Positions 19,609 through 28,163 are shown, counted from the stretch's first letter. The stretch is DNA of 64,000 bases from Rs1 sp029027825 (GCA_029027825.1 CP093399.1:3286001-3350000); one strand, 5' to 3'. A program made the numbers and translations. The notes: generated from the letters alone by a model not told the origin.

Positions 19609-20799
19609 ATGCATAAACAAGATCAGTTGAGTCAGGCCACTTTAAGTATTTGGGGAGGCGAGACCGAGCACCCTCTGTATGAGCGCTCGACACAAGTCCC
19701 TGTCGTCCACAGTGTATCTTTTGCCTATAAAGACATTGACACTTGGCACAACGTCGCCTTAGGCACAGAGCCTGGACACATTTACTCTCGCAACACCAAC
19801 CCAACTGTTCGCGCATTTGAGGATAAGGTAAAAGCACTTGAAGGAGCTGAGGCTGCGACCAGCTTTTCTTGCGGAATGGCGGCTATCAGCAATACTTTTG
19901 GCGCTTTGTTGCGCCCTAATGACCGTATTGTTTCAATTAAAGATAGCTATGGGGGCACCAATAAACTATTTACCGAGTTCCTACCGCCGTTAGGTATAGA
20001 TGTATGCCTGTGCAATACTTCTGAGCACAGTGAGATAGAAGCAGAAATAGCCAAAGGCTGCACCATGCTGTATCTAGAAACCCCAACCAACCCTACCGTT
20101 AAAATAGTCGACATTGCCAGATTAGCTAAAGCTGCCAAAAAAGTAGGTGCGCTGGTGGTGGTTGATAATACTTTCGCCACACCAATTAATACCAATCCGC
20201 TGGCTCTGGGTGCGGACATAGTTATCCACAGCGCCTCTAAATACCTCGGTGGACATGCAGATGCATTAGGCGGAATCGCCTGCGGTAGTCAGCTGTTAAT
20301 TAAAAAGTTATACCACTACCGTGAAATTAATGGCGCCTCATTATCGCCGATGGATGCCTATAGCTTATTGCGGGGAATGAAAACCTTAAGCCTACGAGTT
20401 AATAGACAAAATCAAAGTGCGATGACCATTGCCAAGTGGTTACAACAGCAGCCAGTGGTAGAGCAAGTTAATTATCCTGGGCTAGAAAGCCATTTACACC
20501 ACGATGTTGCCAAGCAGCAAATGCGCGGCTTTGGCGGTATGTTAAGTTTTAGCGTAAAAGGCGGCATGGAGGCTATAAAAGTGTTTTTACCTAAACTGCA
20601 ATATGCCCATATGGCAGCTAATTTAGGCTGTGTAGAAACCGTAGTCGGCCCCCCTGTTGTGACCAGTCATGTTGAATGTACCGCACAAGAGCGTGCGGCG
20701 GCAGGCATCCCTGAAGGATTAGTTCGCTACTCGACAGGGATTGAAGACGTCGATGATTTAATCGAAGATTTAAAACAAGCGCTGGCTTCTATCAGTTAA
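19609..20799 (+). CDS. Cystathionine gamma-synthase/lyase family PLP enzyme
   Basis: 396 aa, the usual length of the Cys/Met-metabolism PLP family. Visible residues: YSR phosphate-binding motif at 59-61, SCGMAAI at 87-93, the ring-stacking Tyr in DSYGGT (Tyr114), D186 in VVDNTFATP, and the PLP-Schiff-base Lys211 in IHSASKYLGGHAD. The family performs gamma- or beta-elimination or replacement on homoserine, homocysteine or methionine derivatives. Sequence alone does not separate synthase, lyase and sulfhydrylase. AGGAG lies before the ATG. It is followed by doeA and doeB on the same strand, separated by a 179-bp mobile repeat, so a role linked to diaminobutyrate or ectoine carbon is possible but unproven. 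Confidence 0.88.
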   Translation: MHKQDQLSQATLSIWGGETEHPLYERSTQVPVVHSVSFAYKDIDTWHNVALGTEPGHIYSRNTNPTVRAFEDKVKALEGAEAATSFSCGMAAISNTFGALLRPNDRIVSIKDSYGGTNKLFTEFLPPLGIDVCLCNTSEHSEIEAEIAKGCTMLYLETPTNPTVKIVDIARLAKAAKKVGALVVVDNTFATPINTNPLALGADIVIHSASKYLGGHADALGGIACGSQLLIKKLYHYREINGASLSPMDAYSLLRGMKTLSLRVNRQNQSAMTIAKWLQQQPVVEQVNYPGLESHLHHDVAKQQMRGFGGMLSFSVKGGMEAIKVFLPKLQYAHMAANLGCVETVVGPPVVTSHVECTAQERAAAGIPEGLVRYSTGIEDVDDLIEDLKQALASIS

Positions 20800-20863
20800 T
20801 TTTCATCAATTGACATTTACCGTCAGCAATAACTTGCCTGATAGATACCATATTAAATATAGG

Positions 20864-21042
20864 GAGACCTCTGCATAACGTTGCGAGCGAAGGTAAGACA
20901 AGATAAAACCGGCGAAATAGCGGAATTAGTATACCCCTCTTTATGGGTATTACTGGTGTAAATGAGCATATTGAGCCGGTTTTTAACGCCGTATTACCGA
21001 GCGCAGTTATCATACCCTCAGGGTAAGTTATGCAGAGGTTTC
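20864..21042. repeat. Short repeat family 2 (MITE-like), copy A
   Basis: 179 bp with terminal inverted repeats GAGACCTCTGCATAAC and GTTATGCAGAGGTTTC. It is flanked by ATAGG on the left and ACAGG on the right, an imperfect 5-bp target duplication. Its interior includes AATGAGCATATTGAGCCGG and long internal inverted segments. It sits between the PLP-enzyme gene and doeA. Confidence 0.88.
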
Positions 21043-21109
21043 ACAGGGTAAACACCAGAAAGGTTTTCCACTAATAGCCCGAACCAACCACTCTCTAGTG
21101 AGGCTAAAT

Positions 21110-22297
21110 ATGCGAGATCAACCGCTAAATTTTAGTTTGCAAGAATATGCCACTCGACTTGCCAAGGTCAGAGCAAAAATGCAAATTTTAAATATCGACA
21201 CACTGCTAGTACACGACCCTTCCAATATGGCTTGGTTAACCGGATACAACGCCTGGTCATTCTATACTCCGCAAGCAGTGGTGATTGGTACCAGTGGAGC
21301 CCCTCTTTGGTTTGGACGGGCAATGGATAGCAGTAGTGCTAGAAAAACCAGCTACCTACCAGCGGATAATATTATTAGCTATCCCGATCGCTATGTAATG
21401 AACCCTCCATTGCACGCCATGCAGCACTTGGCTTGTGAAGTACTTCCGGGATACCGTTGGGACAGAGGCAGGATTGGCGTCGAGATGGACAATTACTATT
21501 TTTCTCACCGCGCATTTATCGCATTGCAAACCCATTGCCCCTCTGCTCAACTGGTAGATACCACAGGTTTAGTCAATGGCTGTCGCGCCATAAAATCCGA
21601 TCGAGAAATTGAGTATATGCAAGTCGCGGCCCGCATCACTGAAAACATACACCGTGCCGCCTTTGCCATGATTCAACCAGGTCTCCCTAAACATAAACTA
21701 GTTGCAGAAATTTACCGCGTGGCGATAGAGGGACATCAAGATAAATTTGGTGACTATCCCGCTATTGTGCCTATGCTAGCTTCGGGAGCGGATGCTTCAG
21801 CTCCTCACTTAACATGGGACGAAAGCCCCTTTGAAAACAATCAATGTAGCTTCATTGAGTTAGCAGGTTGCCATAAACGCTATCACTGCCCTCTCTCTAG
21901 AAGCATTTATCTTGGAGAGCCTAGCCCTCAATATTTACGCGCCGAAGAAGCTCTTAACTACGGACTTGAAGCTGGCCTAGCAGCCGCAAAACCTGGCAAT
22001 ACTTGTGCCGACATTGCCAATGCTTTAAGTGATAGTTTGGCGAAGTATGGTTTTGATAGAGGAGAGACACGCTGTGGCTACCCTATTGGTTTGAGCTACC
22101 CTCCAGACTGGGGGGAGCGCAGTATGAGTATCCGTAATACTGATCATACTCCACTAGAACCCGGCATGACTTTTCACTTGATGCCCGGCCTCTGGTTAGA
22201 TAACTGGGGTATGGAAACGACTGAGAGCTTTGTGATAACTCAAAGTGGTGCTGACACTTTGTGCAACTACCCACGTCAGCTATTCATAAAAAGGTAA
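21110..22297 (+). CDS. doeA: Ectoine hydrolase DoeA (M24 peptidase/creatinase-like fold)
   Basis: 395 aa. Opens the ectoine ring to give N-acetyl-L-2,4-diaminobutyrate isomers. Creatinase-type N-terminal domain (ALLVHDPSNMAWLTGYNAWSF-like block at about 32-52) plus pita-bread C-terminal domain. The blocks GYPIGLSYPPDWGERSMSIR and LEPGMTFHLMPGLWLDNWGMETTES are characteristic of ectoine hydrolases. The usual first metal-ligand Asp pair of M24 peptidases is replaced (ELAGCHKRYHCPLSR), as expected for this non-peptidase branch. The open frame reaches 21098, but GAGG lies 6 bases before the ATG at 21110, so I use that start. Eight bases upstream of doeB. Confidence 0.9.
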   Translation: MRDQPLNFSLQEYATRLAKVRAKMQILNIDTLLVHDPSNMAWLTGYNAWSFYTPQAVVIGTSGAPLWFGRAMDSSSARKTSYLPADNIISYPDRYVMNPPLHAMQHLACEVLPGYRWDRGRIGVEMDNYYFSHRAFIALQTHCPSAQLVDTTGLVNGCRAIKSDREIEYMQVAARITENIHRAAFAMIQPGLPKHKLVAEIYRVAIEGHQDKFGDYPAIVPMLASGADASAPHLTWDESPFENNQCSFIELAGCHKRYHCPLSRSIYLGEPSPQYLRAEEALNYGLEAGLAAAKPGNTCADIANALSDSLAKYGFDRGETRCGYPIGLSYPPDWGERSMSIRNTDHTPLEPGMTFHLMPGLWLDNWGMETTESFVITQSGADTLCNYPRQLFIKR

Positions 22298-22305
22298 CCT
22301 TATCG

Positions 22306-23319
22306 ATGCAAGCCACCACTATAAGCACTACTATAGACTTCAATCAAGAAGGCAAGCAACATGGTTTCCTAAAGCTTCCTCACTCTAGTGATAACAGCGC
22401 CTGGGGCTGTATTATGATCCCTATTTGTGTCATTAAACATGGTAGAGGAGCGACTGCATTACTTACTGGGGGGAATCATGGTGACGAATACGAGGGGATA
22501 ACGGCGCTACATAAACTGGCCAATCACTTACATGCAAATCAAATAGCGGGTCGAGTTATTATCATACCCGCCATGAACTACCCAGCGGTGATGAATGCAA
22601 GTCGCACTTCTCCTATTGATAATGGCAATCTAAATAGAGCATTTCCCGGCAACCCCATCGGCACTGTAACGGAACGGATCGCCGACTATTTCCAACGCTA
22701 CCTCATACCGATGTGTGACTACGCATTAGATATCCACTCTGGGGGGAAAAGCTTAGAATTTATCCCACTTGCTGCAGTTCATAGATTAAAAGATCAGTCA
22801 TTAGAAGCCAGCTGTATTAGTGCTGCAAAATCTTTCGGCGCTCCTAACACACTACTAATGTTAGATTTGGAAGCACATGCTTTGTATGACACAGCAGTAG
22901 AATCCCAAGGCAAAATTTTTGTCTCTACTGAGCTATTTGGAGGAGGTACCAGCACACCAGTTTCTATCGCCTTTGCCGACGCCGGAATTCGCAATTTTTT
23001 AAACTTTGCCGGTATCATGAACACCACCGAAACCGGATCCAAGCCATCGCGCATGCTAGAAATGCCAGACCTTAACTGCTATGTACAAAGCGAGCATAAA
23101 GGACTGTTAGAAATGTGTGTTAATTTAAATGATCAAGTGCATCAAGGTGATCTACTGGCACGCGTTTACACTTTAGAGAGAACTGGGGCTTCTCCTGCAC
23201 TGTATTATGCCAAGCGTAGTGGTATTGTTGCCGCTAGACATTTTCCCGCACTGATAAACATGGGTGATACTATGGCTGTTATCGCCGCAATAGTTGATGA
23301 GCAGCTCCCGAATCAGTGA
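22306..23319 (+). CDS. doeB: N-alpha-acetyl-L-2,4-diaminobutyrate deacetylase DoeB (AstE/AspA family)
   Basis: 337 aa. Removes acetate from N-acetyl-diaminobutyrate to yield 2,4-diaminobutyrate. Zinc motif HxxE in GGNHGDEYEG, third ligand His in LDIHSGGK, plus ALNYPAV-like (AMNYPAVMNASRTSPIDNGNLNRAFPG) substrate region. The ATG at 22306, preceded by AAGGT, is preferred over upstream in-frame codons inside doeA. DoeA and DoeB homologues are known to act together as a hydrolase-deacetylase pair. The aminotransferase (DoeD) and dehydrogenase (DoeC) steps are not encoded nearby. The stop codon TGA lies inside the start of a degenerate family 1 repeat. Confidence 0.88.
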   Translation: MQATTISTTIDFNQEGKQHGFLKLPHSSDNSAWGCIMIPICVIKHGRGATALLTGGNHGDEYEGITALHKLANHLHANQIAGRVIIIPAMNYPAVMNASRTSPIDNGNLNRAFPGNPIGTVTERIADYFQRYLIPMCDYALDIHSGGKSLEFIPLAAVHRLKDQSLEASCISAAKSFGAPNTLLMLDLEAHALYDTAVESQGKIFVSTELFGGGTSTPVSIAFADAGIRNFLNFAGIMNTTETGSKPSRMLEMPDLNCYVQSEHKGLLEMCVNLNDQVHQGDLLARVYTLERTGASPALYYAKRSGIVAARHFPALINMGDTMAVIAAIVDEQLPNQ

Positions 23320-23400
23320 CGTCACTGCATCACATAAGCTCTCAATTTTACATCAGAGATAAAATCAGCCACTGAAATCATCGGCTTTACTTGTAAATCA
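23308..23400 (-). repeat. Degenerate fragment of short repeat family 1, copy 5
   Basis: CCGAATCAGTGACGTCACTG followed by CATCACATAAGCTCT resembles the reverse complement of the family 1 right end (CCTGAATCAGTGACTTCACT, then GCACCACATAGCGCAAGCTC). Only about 90 bp is recognisable and no second end is found. Confidence 0.5.
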
Positions 23401-23551
23401 AGGAGTTAAAATAGCGTCAGTAACACCGATCAGACTTATATATTATTGCTGCTAATAATTCCAGCTAATCAAGCAATAGCCACTGTTACTCAGTATTTCT
23501 TCATTTAACAGCAATGATTGAATCCAGCAATGACTACACGAGCGATAGTCA

Positions 23552-23989
23552 CTATATGACGACCCCATTCGTTGCCAGCCACTGCTTTAATTGCGCGAGA
23601 GGCATGACTCCACTTACCCGTGCTTGCTCTTTACCCGCTTTAAACAAAATGAGGGTTGGAATAGATCGAATCGCCCACTGACTGGCAATTTTTTGCTCAG
23701 CTTCTGTATCTAGTTTTACAAACCTAACTTTGGTCTCTAACTCACTTGCTGCACGGGCAAATATAGGCGCGAACTGCACACAGGGACCGCACCAACTCGC
23801 CCAACAATCAACCAATACTGGCAGCTCATTTTTGTGCATTTGCTGACTGAAATTGGCATTCTTAAGCTCTATAGGCTTACCCGTAAAAATAGCCTGTTTG
23901 CACTTACCACAGTTTGGTTTATCGAGGAGACGAGATTTTGGCAATCTATTGGTCACATTACAATGTGGGCAACTAATATTAACGGTCAT
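23552..23989 (-). CDS. trxC: Thioredoxin 2 (zinc-binding N-terminus)
   Basis: 145 aa. Thiol-disulfide reductase of the cytoplasm. The N-terminal zinc-finger cysteines are CPHC and CGKC (residues 6-9 and 27-30). The thioredoxin active site is WASWCGPC, with the cis-Pro region RSIPTLILFKAG. The frame is open from a GTG at 24010, but the ATG at 23989 gives the family-like start TVNISCPHC. Neither has a strong Shine-Dalgarno. Convergent with doeB. Confidence 0.93.
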   Translation of the reverse strand: MTVNISCPHCNVTNRLPKSRLLDKPNCGKCKQAIFTGKPIELKNANFSQQMHKNELPVLVDCWASWCGPCVQFAPIFARAASELETKVRFVKLDTEAEQKIASQWAIRSIPTLILFKAGKEQARVSGVMPLAQLKQWLATNGVVI

Positions 23990-24275
23990 GTTGGAGGATT
24001 CTCTATGCACTGGAGGTGGGGAATGTTCTTTATACTGGATTTTATTGCTAGCGCAAAGCTATATCCTTAATCAGTGACCCTATACGGAGTTCAGGTATAT
24101 ATTAAACCTGAATAATATAACTGATACTGTAATCCGAAAAAGTTTAGTATAATCTATGCAGTAAATGAGCGGCTTAATATACAAAGAGCAACATCGATTC
24201 AACACCCCTTAGCTACCCAAGTTTCAGCTTGTAGCTTGAAACTTGCACTTAATAATCGACAGAATAAGGACTAAA

Positions 24276-24989
24276 ATGTCAAATCGTCAATCCAACATAA
24301 TCTTTTATAGCATCATATTTTTAATTATCTCGATTGCCTTAATCAACAATTACCAGCCAAGCTTTTTTGATAATTTCACCAAAAGTAAGGAAGAGTTTTT
24401 AATCAAAGAGGCGATGAGCAATCGGGAATACGATAAAGCTCTAGCTAGCTACCAAGATTTACTAGCACAGAATATCAGCCAAGATAATCAGATCACGGCT
24501 GATACAGCAGCAATCTATGAAGAGATGGCAAAGCTATATTTTTTACTTGACCAAAGAGTAGAGGAAAAAAACTATTACTTAAAATCTTTGGCTATTAAGC
24601 AGCAACTGAAAAAAGTTGATATCTACAGCTTTGCTAAAACTTACTACAAATTGGCAACACTTGCCGAAGAACAACAGCAATATCAGCAGGCCCAAAGCTA
24701 TTATGAAAAATCGTTATGGCAAAGAATTGGAAATTTAAAAGAAGCTAATATAGCAGATGATGGATTGTTCGTCGGTATGCAACAATCAAGGATCAAATAC
24801 TTGAGATTAAACCATCCAGAAACAATCGCAACTTATAGAAAACTAGCCGCAATACACCAGCTCAAACAAGAAAACTCGATCGCTAAAGAATATTACCAAG
24901 AAGCATTAACTGCCAGTAAATTAACTTTTGGCGAAGACGACCCTAAAACCATAGAATTAGTCGTACTAATCAAGCAATTATCGCACTGA
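24276..24989 (+). CDS. Membrane-anchored tetratricopeptide-repeat protein
   Basis: 237 aa. An AAGGA motif lies 6 bases before the ATG at 24276; the open frame begins earlier with a TTG. One hydrophobic segment at about 6-26 (IIFYSIIFLIISIALI) anchors the protein, most likely with the C-terminal bulk in the periplasm. TPR-type helices occur at about 40-70, 78-110, 121-150 and 187-222 (e.g. ATYRKLAAIHQLKQENSIAKEYYQEAL). Function unknown. TPR arrays usually bind partner proteins. It stands alone between trxC and the GntR gene. Confidence 0.75.
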   Translation: MSNRQSNIIFYSIIFLIISIALINNYQPSFFDNFTKSKEEFLIKEAMSNREYDKALASYQDLLAQNISQDNQITADTAAIYEEMAKLYFLLDQRVEEKNYYLKSLAIKQQLKKVDIYSFAKTYYKLATLAEEQQQYQQAQSYYEKSLWQRIGNLKEANIADDGLFVGMQQSRIKYLRLNHPETIATYRKLAAIHQLKQENSIAKEYYQEALTASKLTFGEDDPKTIELVVLIKQLSH

Positions 24990-25580
24990 TTATCCATCAT
25001 ATTTACGGCCAAGCGAGTATCTCTCTAAAACCCAAAAAATTTATATCAGCGGCACAGTAAGCCTTGTCAAAGATGCGGTGTTTATTCAGATAAACGCTAT
25101 CCCTCCACACTGATTCACAGCATTATAATGCGGTAATATTACCCGTCAACAATCGCAGTTTTTAAACCTTACTCAACTGCTTTTTTTGAACTACTTTTAT
25201 AAGCCGCCTGGTGGTAGGAATTTTTAGTAGCAGAGCAAAATATGCTATTTTTTAATTATCTGCTAAGAGTCTGTCAGGCTTGACCGATCGTAGCGAGAAA
25301 GAACAGGAAATGTAGCCAAATTCTGTTTTTTCGCAGTAAATTAGCGTTAAGTCCGACAGGCTCCTAGCACTAGACTATATGTCGATAACACATCCACAGC
25401 AGAGGACGACTGCCGTTATTTTACGCTTAGTCACCACCTGCTCCCTCCCATACTAATTTCGTCAGTTGCAGATACATACCAACTATATTATACAAACTTT
25501 ATACGCATAAGCCTCTATTGCAAAAATCTCCTAGCGAATAAAGCTACCATCCTGTATAGATATCCCTATGCATAATATTA
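24990..25580. other. Intergenic region with a short inverted-repeat element
   Basis: No gene is supported in about 590 bases. The region contains the short element at 25261-25369; the rest shows no clear terminator or coding pattern. Confidence 0.4.
25261..25369. repeat. Short repeat family 3 (MITE-like), single copy
   Basis: 109 bp. The left end TGCTAAGAGTCTGTCAGGCTT and the reverse complement of the right end TGCTAGGAGCCTGTCGGACTT agree at most positions, giving 21-bp imperfect terminal inverted repeats (each end spans 21 bases, shown here for comparison). No open frame inside. Ends of the GAGCCTGTCGG type occur on some insertion sequences, so this may be a deletion derivative. Confidence 0.7.
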
Positions 25581-26363
25581 TTGTGGGAACAAATTTTGCC
25601 GACTCATTCAAAGCCAATAACTACATCAGATACGACCAACAAGACAACCAGAAAGCGAGAGCGCGGTGCAGTCACTGTTTATGAAATATTAAGAGAAGAT
25701 ATTTTGTCGCTAAAGCTTGCAGCGGGATCTGCTATTGACGAAATTTCTCTCGCCGAGAGATTCAACCTATCTAGGACGCCAATCAGAGAAGCTCTCTTTA
25801 TGCTGTCAGGCGAAAGCTTGGTAACCTTTCTAGCAAACAGAACCTCCATCGTCACCCCACATTCCATGGAAAATGCCAATGCATATTTCGATACGCTAAT
25901 TTTACTTAGCCGTGCCGTTTTCATAAATGCTGCTGTTGAGAGAAGTACCGAGGACATTTCTCGTATAAAAAGTGCCATTGTTTCCTATCAGGAAGCACTT
26001 TGCACAAAAGACCTTTATCAAATTGTTACTAAGGATATAAACCTTAAACACAGCATATGTAACTCAACAAACAATTACTTTTACAACGAATATTATCCGA
26101 ACTGCCTGGATTCTGGGAGGCGAATGAAATGGCTACATTATTACCCAGAAGCCACGCCCGCTGATTTACAAAAAACTATACTTGACATGCAAGCGCTCAT
26201 TGCTGCAATAGAAGATCGCGACCAAAACAAATGTGACCAACTAGCGATCAGTCATGTCGATTCTATTATTGAAGTTATCCAACGTTCAATGGTGCCAAGT
26301 GTTTCAAAAATTATAGATTTAACGGTAACAGAGAGAACCAATCTGCAATTTAGTAGCCAGTAA
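25581..26363 (+). CDS. GntR-family transcriptional regulator with FCD domain
   Basis: Up to 260 aa. The winged helix-turn-helix lies at about residues 32-92 (VYEILREDILSLKLAAGSAIDEISLAERFNLSRTPIREALFML). An all-helical FCD-type ligand-binding domain follows (about 100-245), FadR subfamily. Such regulators bind a small metabolite and usually control a nearby catabolic operon. The closest candidate is the doe pair 2.2 kb upstream, but no operator was identified. Start codon uncertain: a TTG at 25581 opens the frame and a second TTG at 25596 follows GGGAA. Confidence 0.8.
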   Translation: MWEQILPTHSKPITTSDTTNKTTRKRERGAVTVYEILREDILSLKLAAGSAIDEISLAERFNLSRTPIREALFMLSGESLVTFLANRTSIVTPHSMENANAYFDTLILLSRAVFINAAVERSTEDISRIKSAIVSYQEALCTKDLYQIVTKDINLKHSICNSTNNYFYNEYYPNCLDSGRRMKWLHYYPEATPADLQKTILDMQALIAAIEDRDQNKCDQLAISHVDSIIEVIQRSMVPSVSKIIDLTVTERTNLQFSSQ

Positions 26364-26678
26364 TTTTTAGTCACATTTTTCAGGTTGTTAATGCACACAG
26401 AACCCTGAGAAAAACTCATTGGTGGTTTGAGGTGGTTAATTCAGTGCCAAAGAATATGCGATGGATAGGCTCATTATCGCTACCATTCCTCTGTGAGCCT
26501 CAGCATAGCTACTGCGCTCGGTAATACGGAACCGGCTAAAGATGGTCATTTACACCAGTGACAAAATATAGAAAAAGACAGAACCGGCACCTATTTTAAC
26601 TTAATGCCTGCCATTAATTTAATTATATATGTGGTGTATATGTTGGACAGACATTTATTTTTCTTAGAAATTATACGC
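26364..26678. other. Intergenic region with an internal fragment of repeat family 2
   Basis: Around 26505-26570 the sequence GCTACTGCGCTCGGTAATAC followed by ACCGGCT and TCATTTACACC matches the interior of family 2 elements, without their terminal repeats. It is a decayed or truncated copy. Nothing else is recognised. Confidence 0.5.
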
Positions 26679-27017
26679 TCAAGTTAAAAAAGCAAGGCAA
26701 CATATTGTAATAATAGAAATTATAGTCCCTACTTTTATATACCAAAGAGTTGAAATAGCGGTCATTAATAGAGCAATATAACCCCATTGAAATTCAAGAA
26801 CCAAACCTACAGCTGAAATTAACCACAATACACCTAAGAAAATAAAAAGAGGTCCTATAGAAAAAGGATCCAAACCACATTTAGACACAATTTTACTCCA
26901 TGCCCCTGGCTCAGGTGGGCCAAAATATTTTCCTTTTTTTATTACGTGAATACCGTCAAATATCATCCACCCACCATTTAGAGCAGCAAGAAATAAGATT
27001 ATAATTTGTAACACCAT
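26679..27017 (-). CDS. Hypothetical small membrane protein
   Basis: 112 aa from an ATG preceded by AAGGA; the frame continues 32 codons further upstream without a better start. Three or four hydrophobic helices (about 1-15, 50-73, 78-92, 95-110), with a polar GKYFGPPEPGAWSK loop. I do not recognise a named family. Located among mobile-element remnants, so probably acquired. Confidence 0.55.
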   Translation of the reverse strand: MVLQIIILFLAALNGGWMIFDGIHVIKKGKYFGPPEPGAWSKIVSKCGLDPFSIGPLFIFLGVLWLISAVGLVLEFQWGYIALLMTAISTLWYIKVGTIISIITICCLAFLT

Positions 27018-27143
27018 CGATAAACTTTCCTTAGTACATATAGCGCTGGCGACAATTGCCAGCCTGCAGCTAGAATTTTGCGGTCTTTTACAAAATGCGT
27101 GACGTGGACCCAAATTGCTTGTCCTTGTTAGCTTCTATCAAAT

Positions 27144-27288
27144 CTAAATCAATTTAGACATTACGTATTCATCTTTGAAACCCGAAGACAAGTGAACAGC
27201 CATTCTCTTTGTGCCTTCTATCTCATATCCCATTCGCTTATACAAACGCACAGCAAATATGTTTTCCGTCATTACGCTCAACTCAAGC
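27144..27288 (-). pseudogene. C-terminal remnant of a GNAT N-acetyltransferase
   Basis: Translating the minus strand gives HRRLELSVMTENIFAVRLYK, then RMGYEIEGTKRMAVHLSSGF and KDEYVMSKLI, ending at a TAG. The RLELSVM..N..A.RLYKRMGYEIEG pattern is the acetyl-CoA-binding C-terminal part of GNAT enzymes. The N-terminal two thirds is missing, cut where an IS256-type transposase fragment begins on the other strand. Confidence 0.75.
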
Positions 27289-27473
27289 CTCCGGTGATTA
27301 GAAAATCTGTTAAAACACGTAAGGTATTTCCTAGCGATGATGCGGGCCTGAAAGTTATTTATCTGGCTGTGGAATCAGCTTCAAAAAAATGGACTATGCC
27401 GATAAGAGACTGGAAACCTGCATTAAATAGATTTATGATTGAGTTTGAGGAAGAACTAACACCGTATGTATAA
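27285..27473 (+). pseudogene. C-terminal remnant of an IS256-family (Mutator) transposase
   Basis: The plus strand reads VIRKSVKTRKVFPSDDAGLK followed by VIYLAVESASKKWTMPIRDW and KPALNRFMIEFEEEL. KxxFPxDxxALKxxYLA...KKWTMPIRxWxxALNRF is the signature end of IS256 transposases. Only about 60 of some 400 residues remain. Confidence 0.85.
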
Positions 27474-27489
27474 ATAACTAAACGAGCAG

Positions 27490-27852
27490 TTACACAGAAT
27501 CAATTACATCCTCACCCGACATGCTAGCTTCACGGTTTAGAGCATCTGAAGCCCACTGGTTAATACTTATACCACTTAACTCAGCTGCTGTAGCCACTGC
27601 TGCGTGTATTTCTGGCCTTAATCTCAGCATGAGCTTGCCCGAATAAGGCTTCTGTGGTGTTTTACCCACAATATTACAAGTTTCTAAGTAGTCTTCTACG
27701 GCCTCTTCAAATGATGATTTTAATTCAGAAACAGATTCACCGTGAAAGCCTATCGTATCTTGAATGCCAGCAATATGCCCAATGAAACACTCGTCTTCAG
27801 AGCTAAACTCAATACGAGCTGCATAACCTTGGTAAGTTAAAGAGTTGTTCAT
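27490..27852 (-). CDS. hicB: HicB-type antitoxin
   Basis: 120 aa. The N-terminal partial-RNase-H-like HicB fold (YAARIEFSSEDECFIGHIAGIQDTIGFHGES) is followed by a ribbon-helix-helix DNA-binding C-terminus (SGKLMLRLRPEIHAAVATAAELSGISINQWASDALNRE). It neutralises HicA and should repress the operon through the RHH domain. Overlaps hicA by 4 bases. Confidence 0.93.
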   Translation of the reverse strand: MNNSLTYQGYAARIEFSSEDECFIGHIAGIQDTIGFHGESVSELKSSFEEAVEDYLETCNIVGKTPQKPYSGKLMLRLRPEIHAAVATAAELSGISINQWASDALNREASMSGEDVIDSV

Positions 27853-28103
27853 GGTTCCACTCCTAATTGTTTGAGAAATGTACGTGCATCCCTTACTTGA
27901 TAAGGCTTTGCTTCTTTTTTAGGGTGAGGTCGATGAAAGCTGGCAATAACACCATCTTTATGGAACCTTACTCGAGAGCCATTGCCTTCAATCACATCCG
28001 CACCAACTGAAATGAGGAGGGATTCAATATCCTTCCATAGCATTGAAGCAGATACACGATCTTTAAAAACCAATGCAAGTGTACGTTTTTGTTTTGAATT
28101 CAT
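27849..28103 (-). CDS. hicA: HicA-type mRNA interferase toxin
   Basis: 84 aa. dsRBD-like fold (DIESLLISVGADVIEGNGSRVRFHKDGVIASFHRPHPKKEAKPYQVRDARTFLKQLG, shown for its order: helix, GSR-strand, HRPHP, helix). The catalytic His lies in the FHRPHP motif. HicA toxins cleave mRNA independently of ribosomes. Toxin-first order with the antitoxin overlapping downstream is the common arrangement. Intact, unlike the genes around it. Confidence 0.92.
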   Translation of the reverse strand: MNSKQKRTLALVFKDRVSASMLWKDIESLLISVGADVIEGNGSRVRFHKDGVIASFHRPHPKKEAKPYQVRDARTFLKQLGVEP

Positions 28104-28109
28104 AAATCA

Positions 28110-28132
28110 ATGATATCACAAAACGATATCAT
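28110..28132. promoter_or_regulatory. Putative HicB operator: perfect inverted repeat upstream of hicA
   Basis: ATGATATC, 7 bases, GATATCAT, centred about 18 bp upstream of the hicA start. Position and symmetry suit autoregulation by the ribbon-helix-helix domain of HicB. Confidence 0.65.
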
Positions 28133-28163
28133 TTCAAGTGACTATCTGAAAGGCTGAACGCCA

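Noticed and set aside
24062..24130. Another family 1 end (AATCAGTGAC) before the TPR gene
   Set aside because: Only about ten bases match and the interior does not resemble the family.
26679..28103. Integron cassette array (small hypothetical, GNAT, toxin-antitoxin, all minus strand)
   Set aside because: Gene content fits, but I could not find paired attC core sites (RYYYAAC and GTTRRRY) bounding the genes, nor an integrase.
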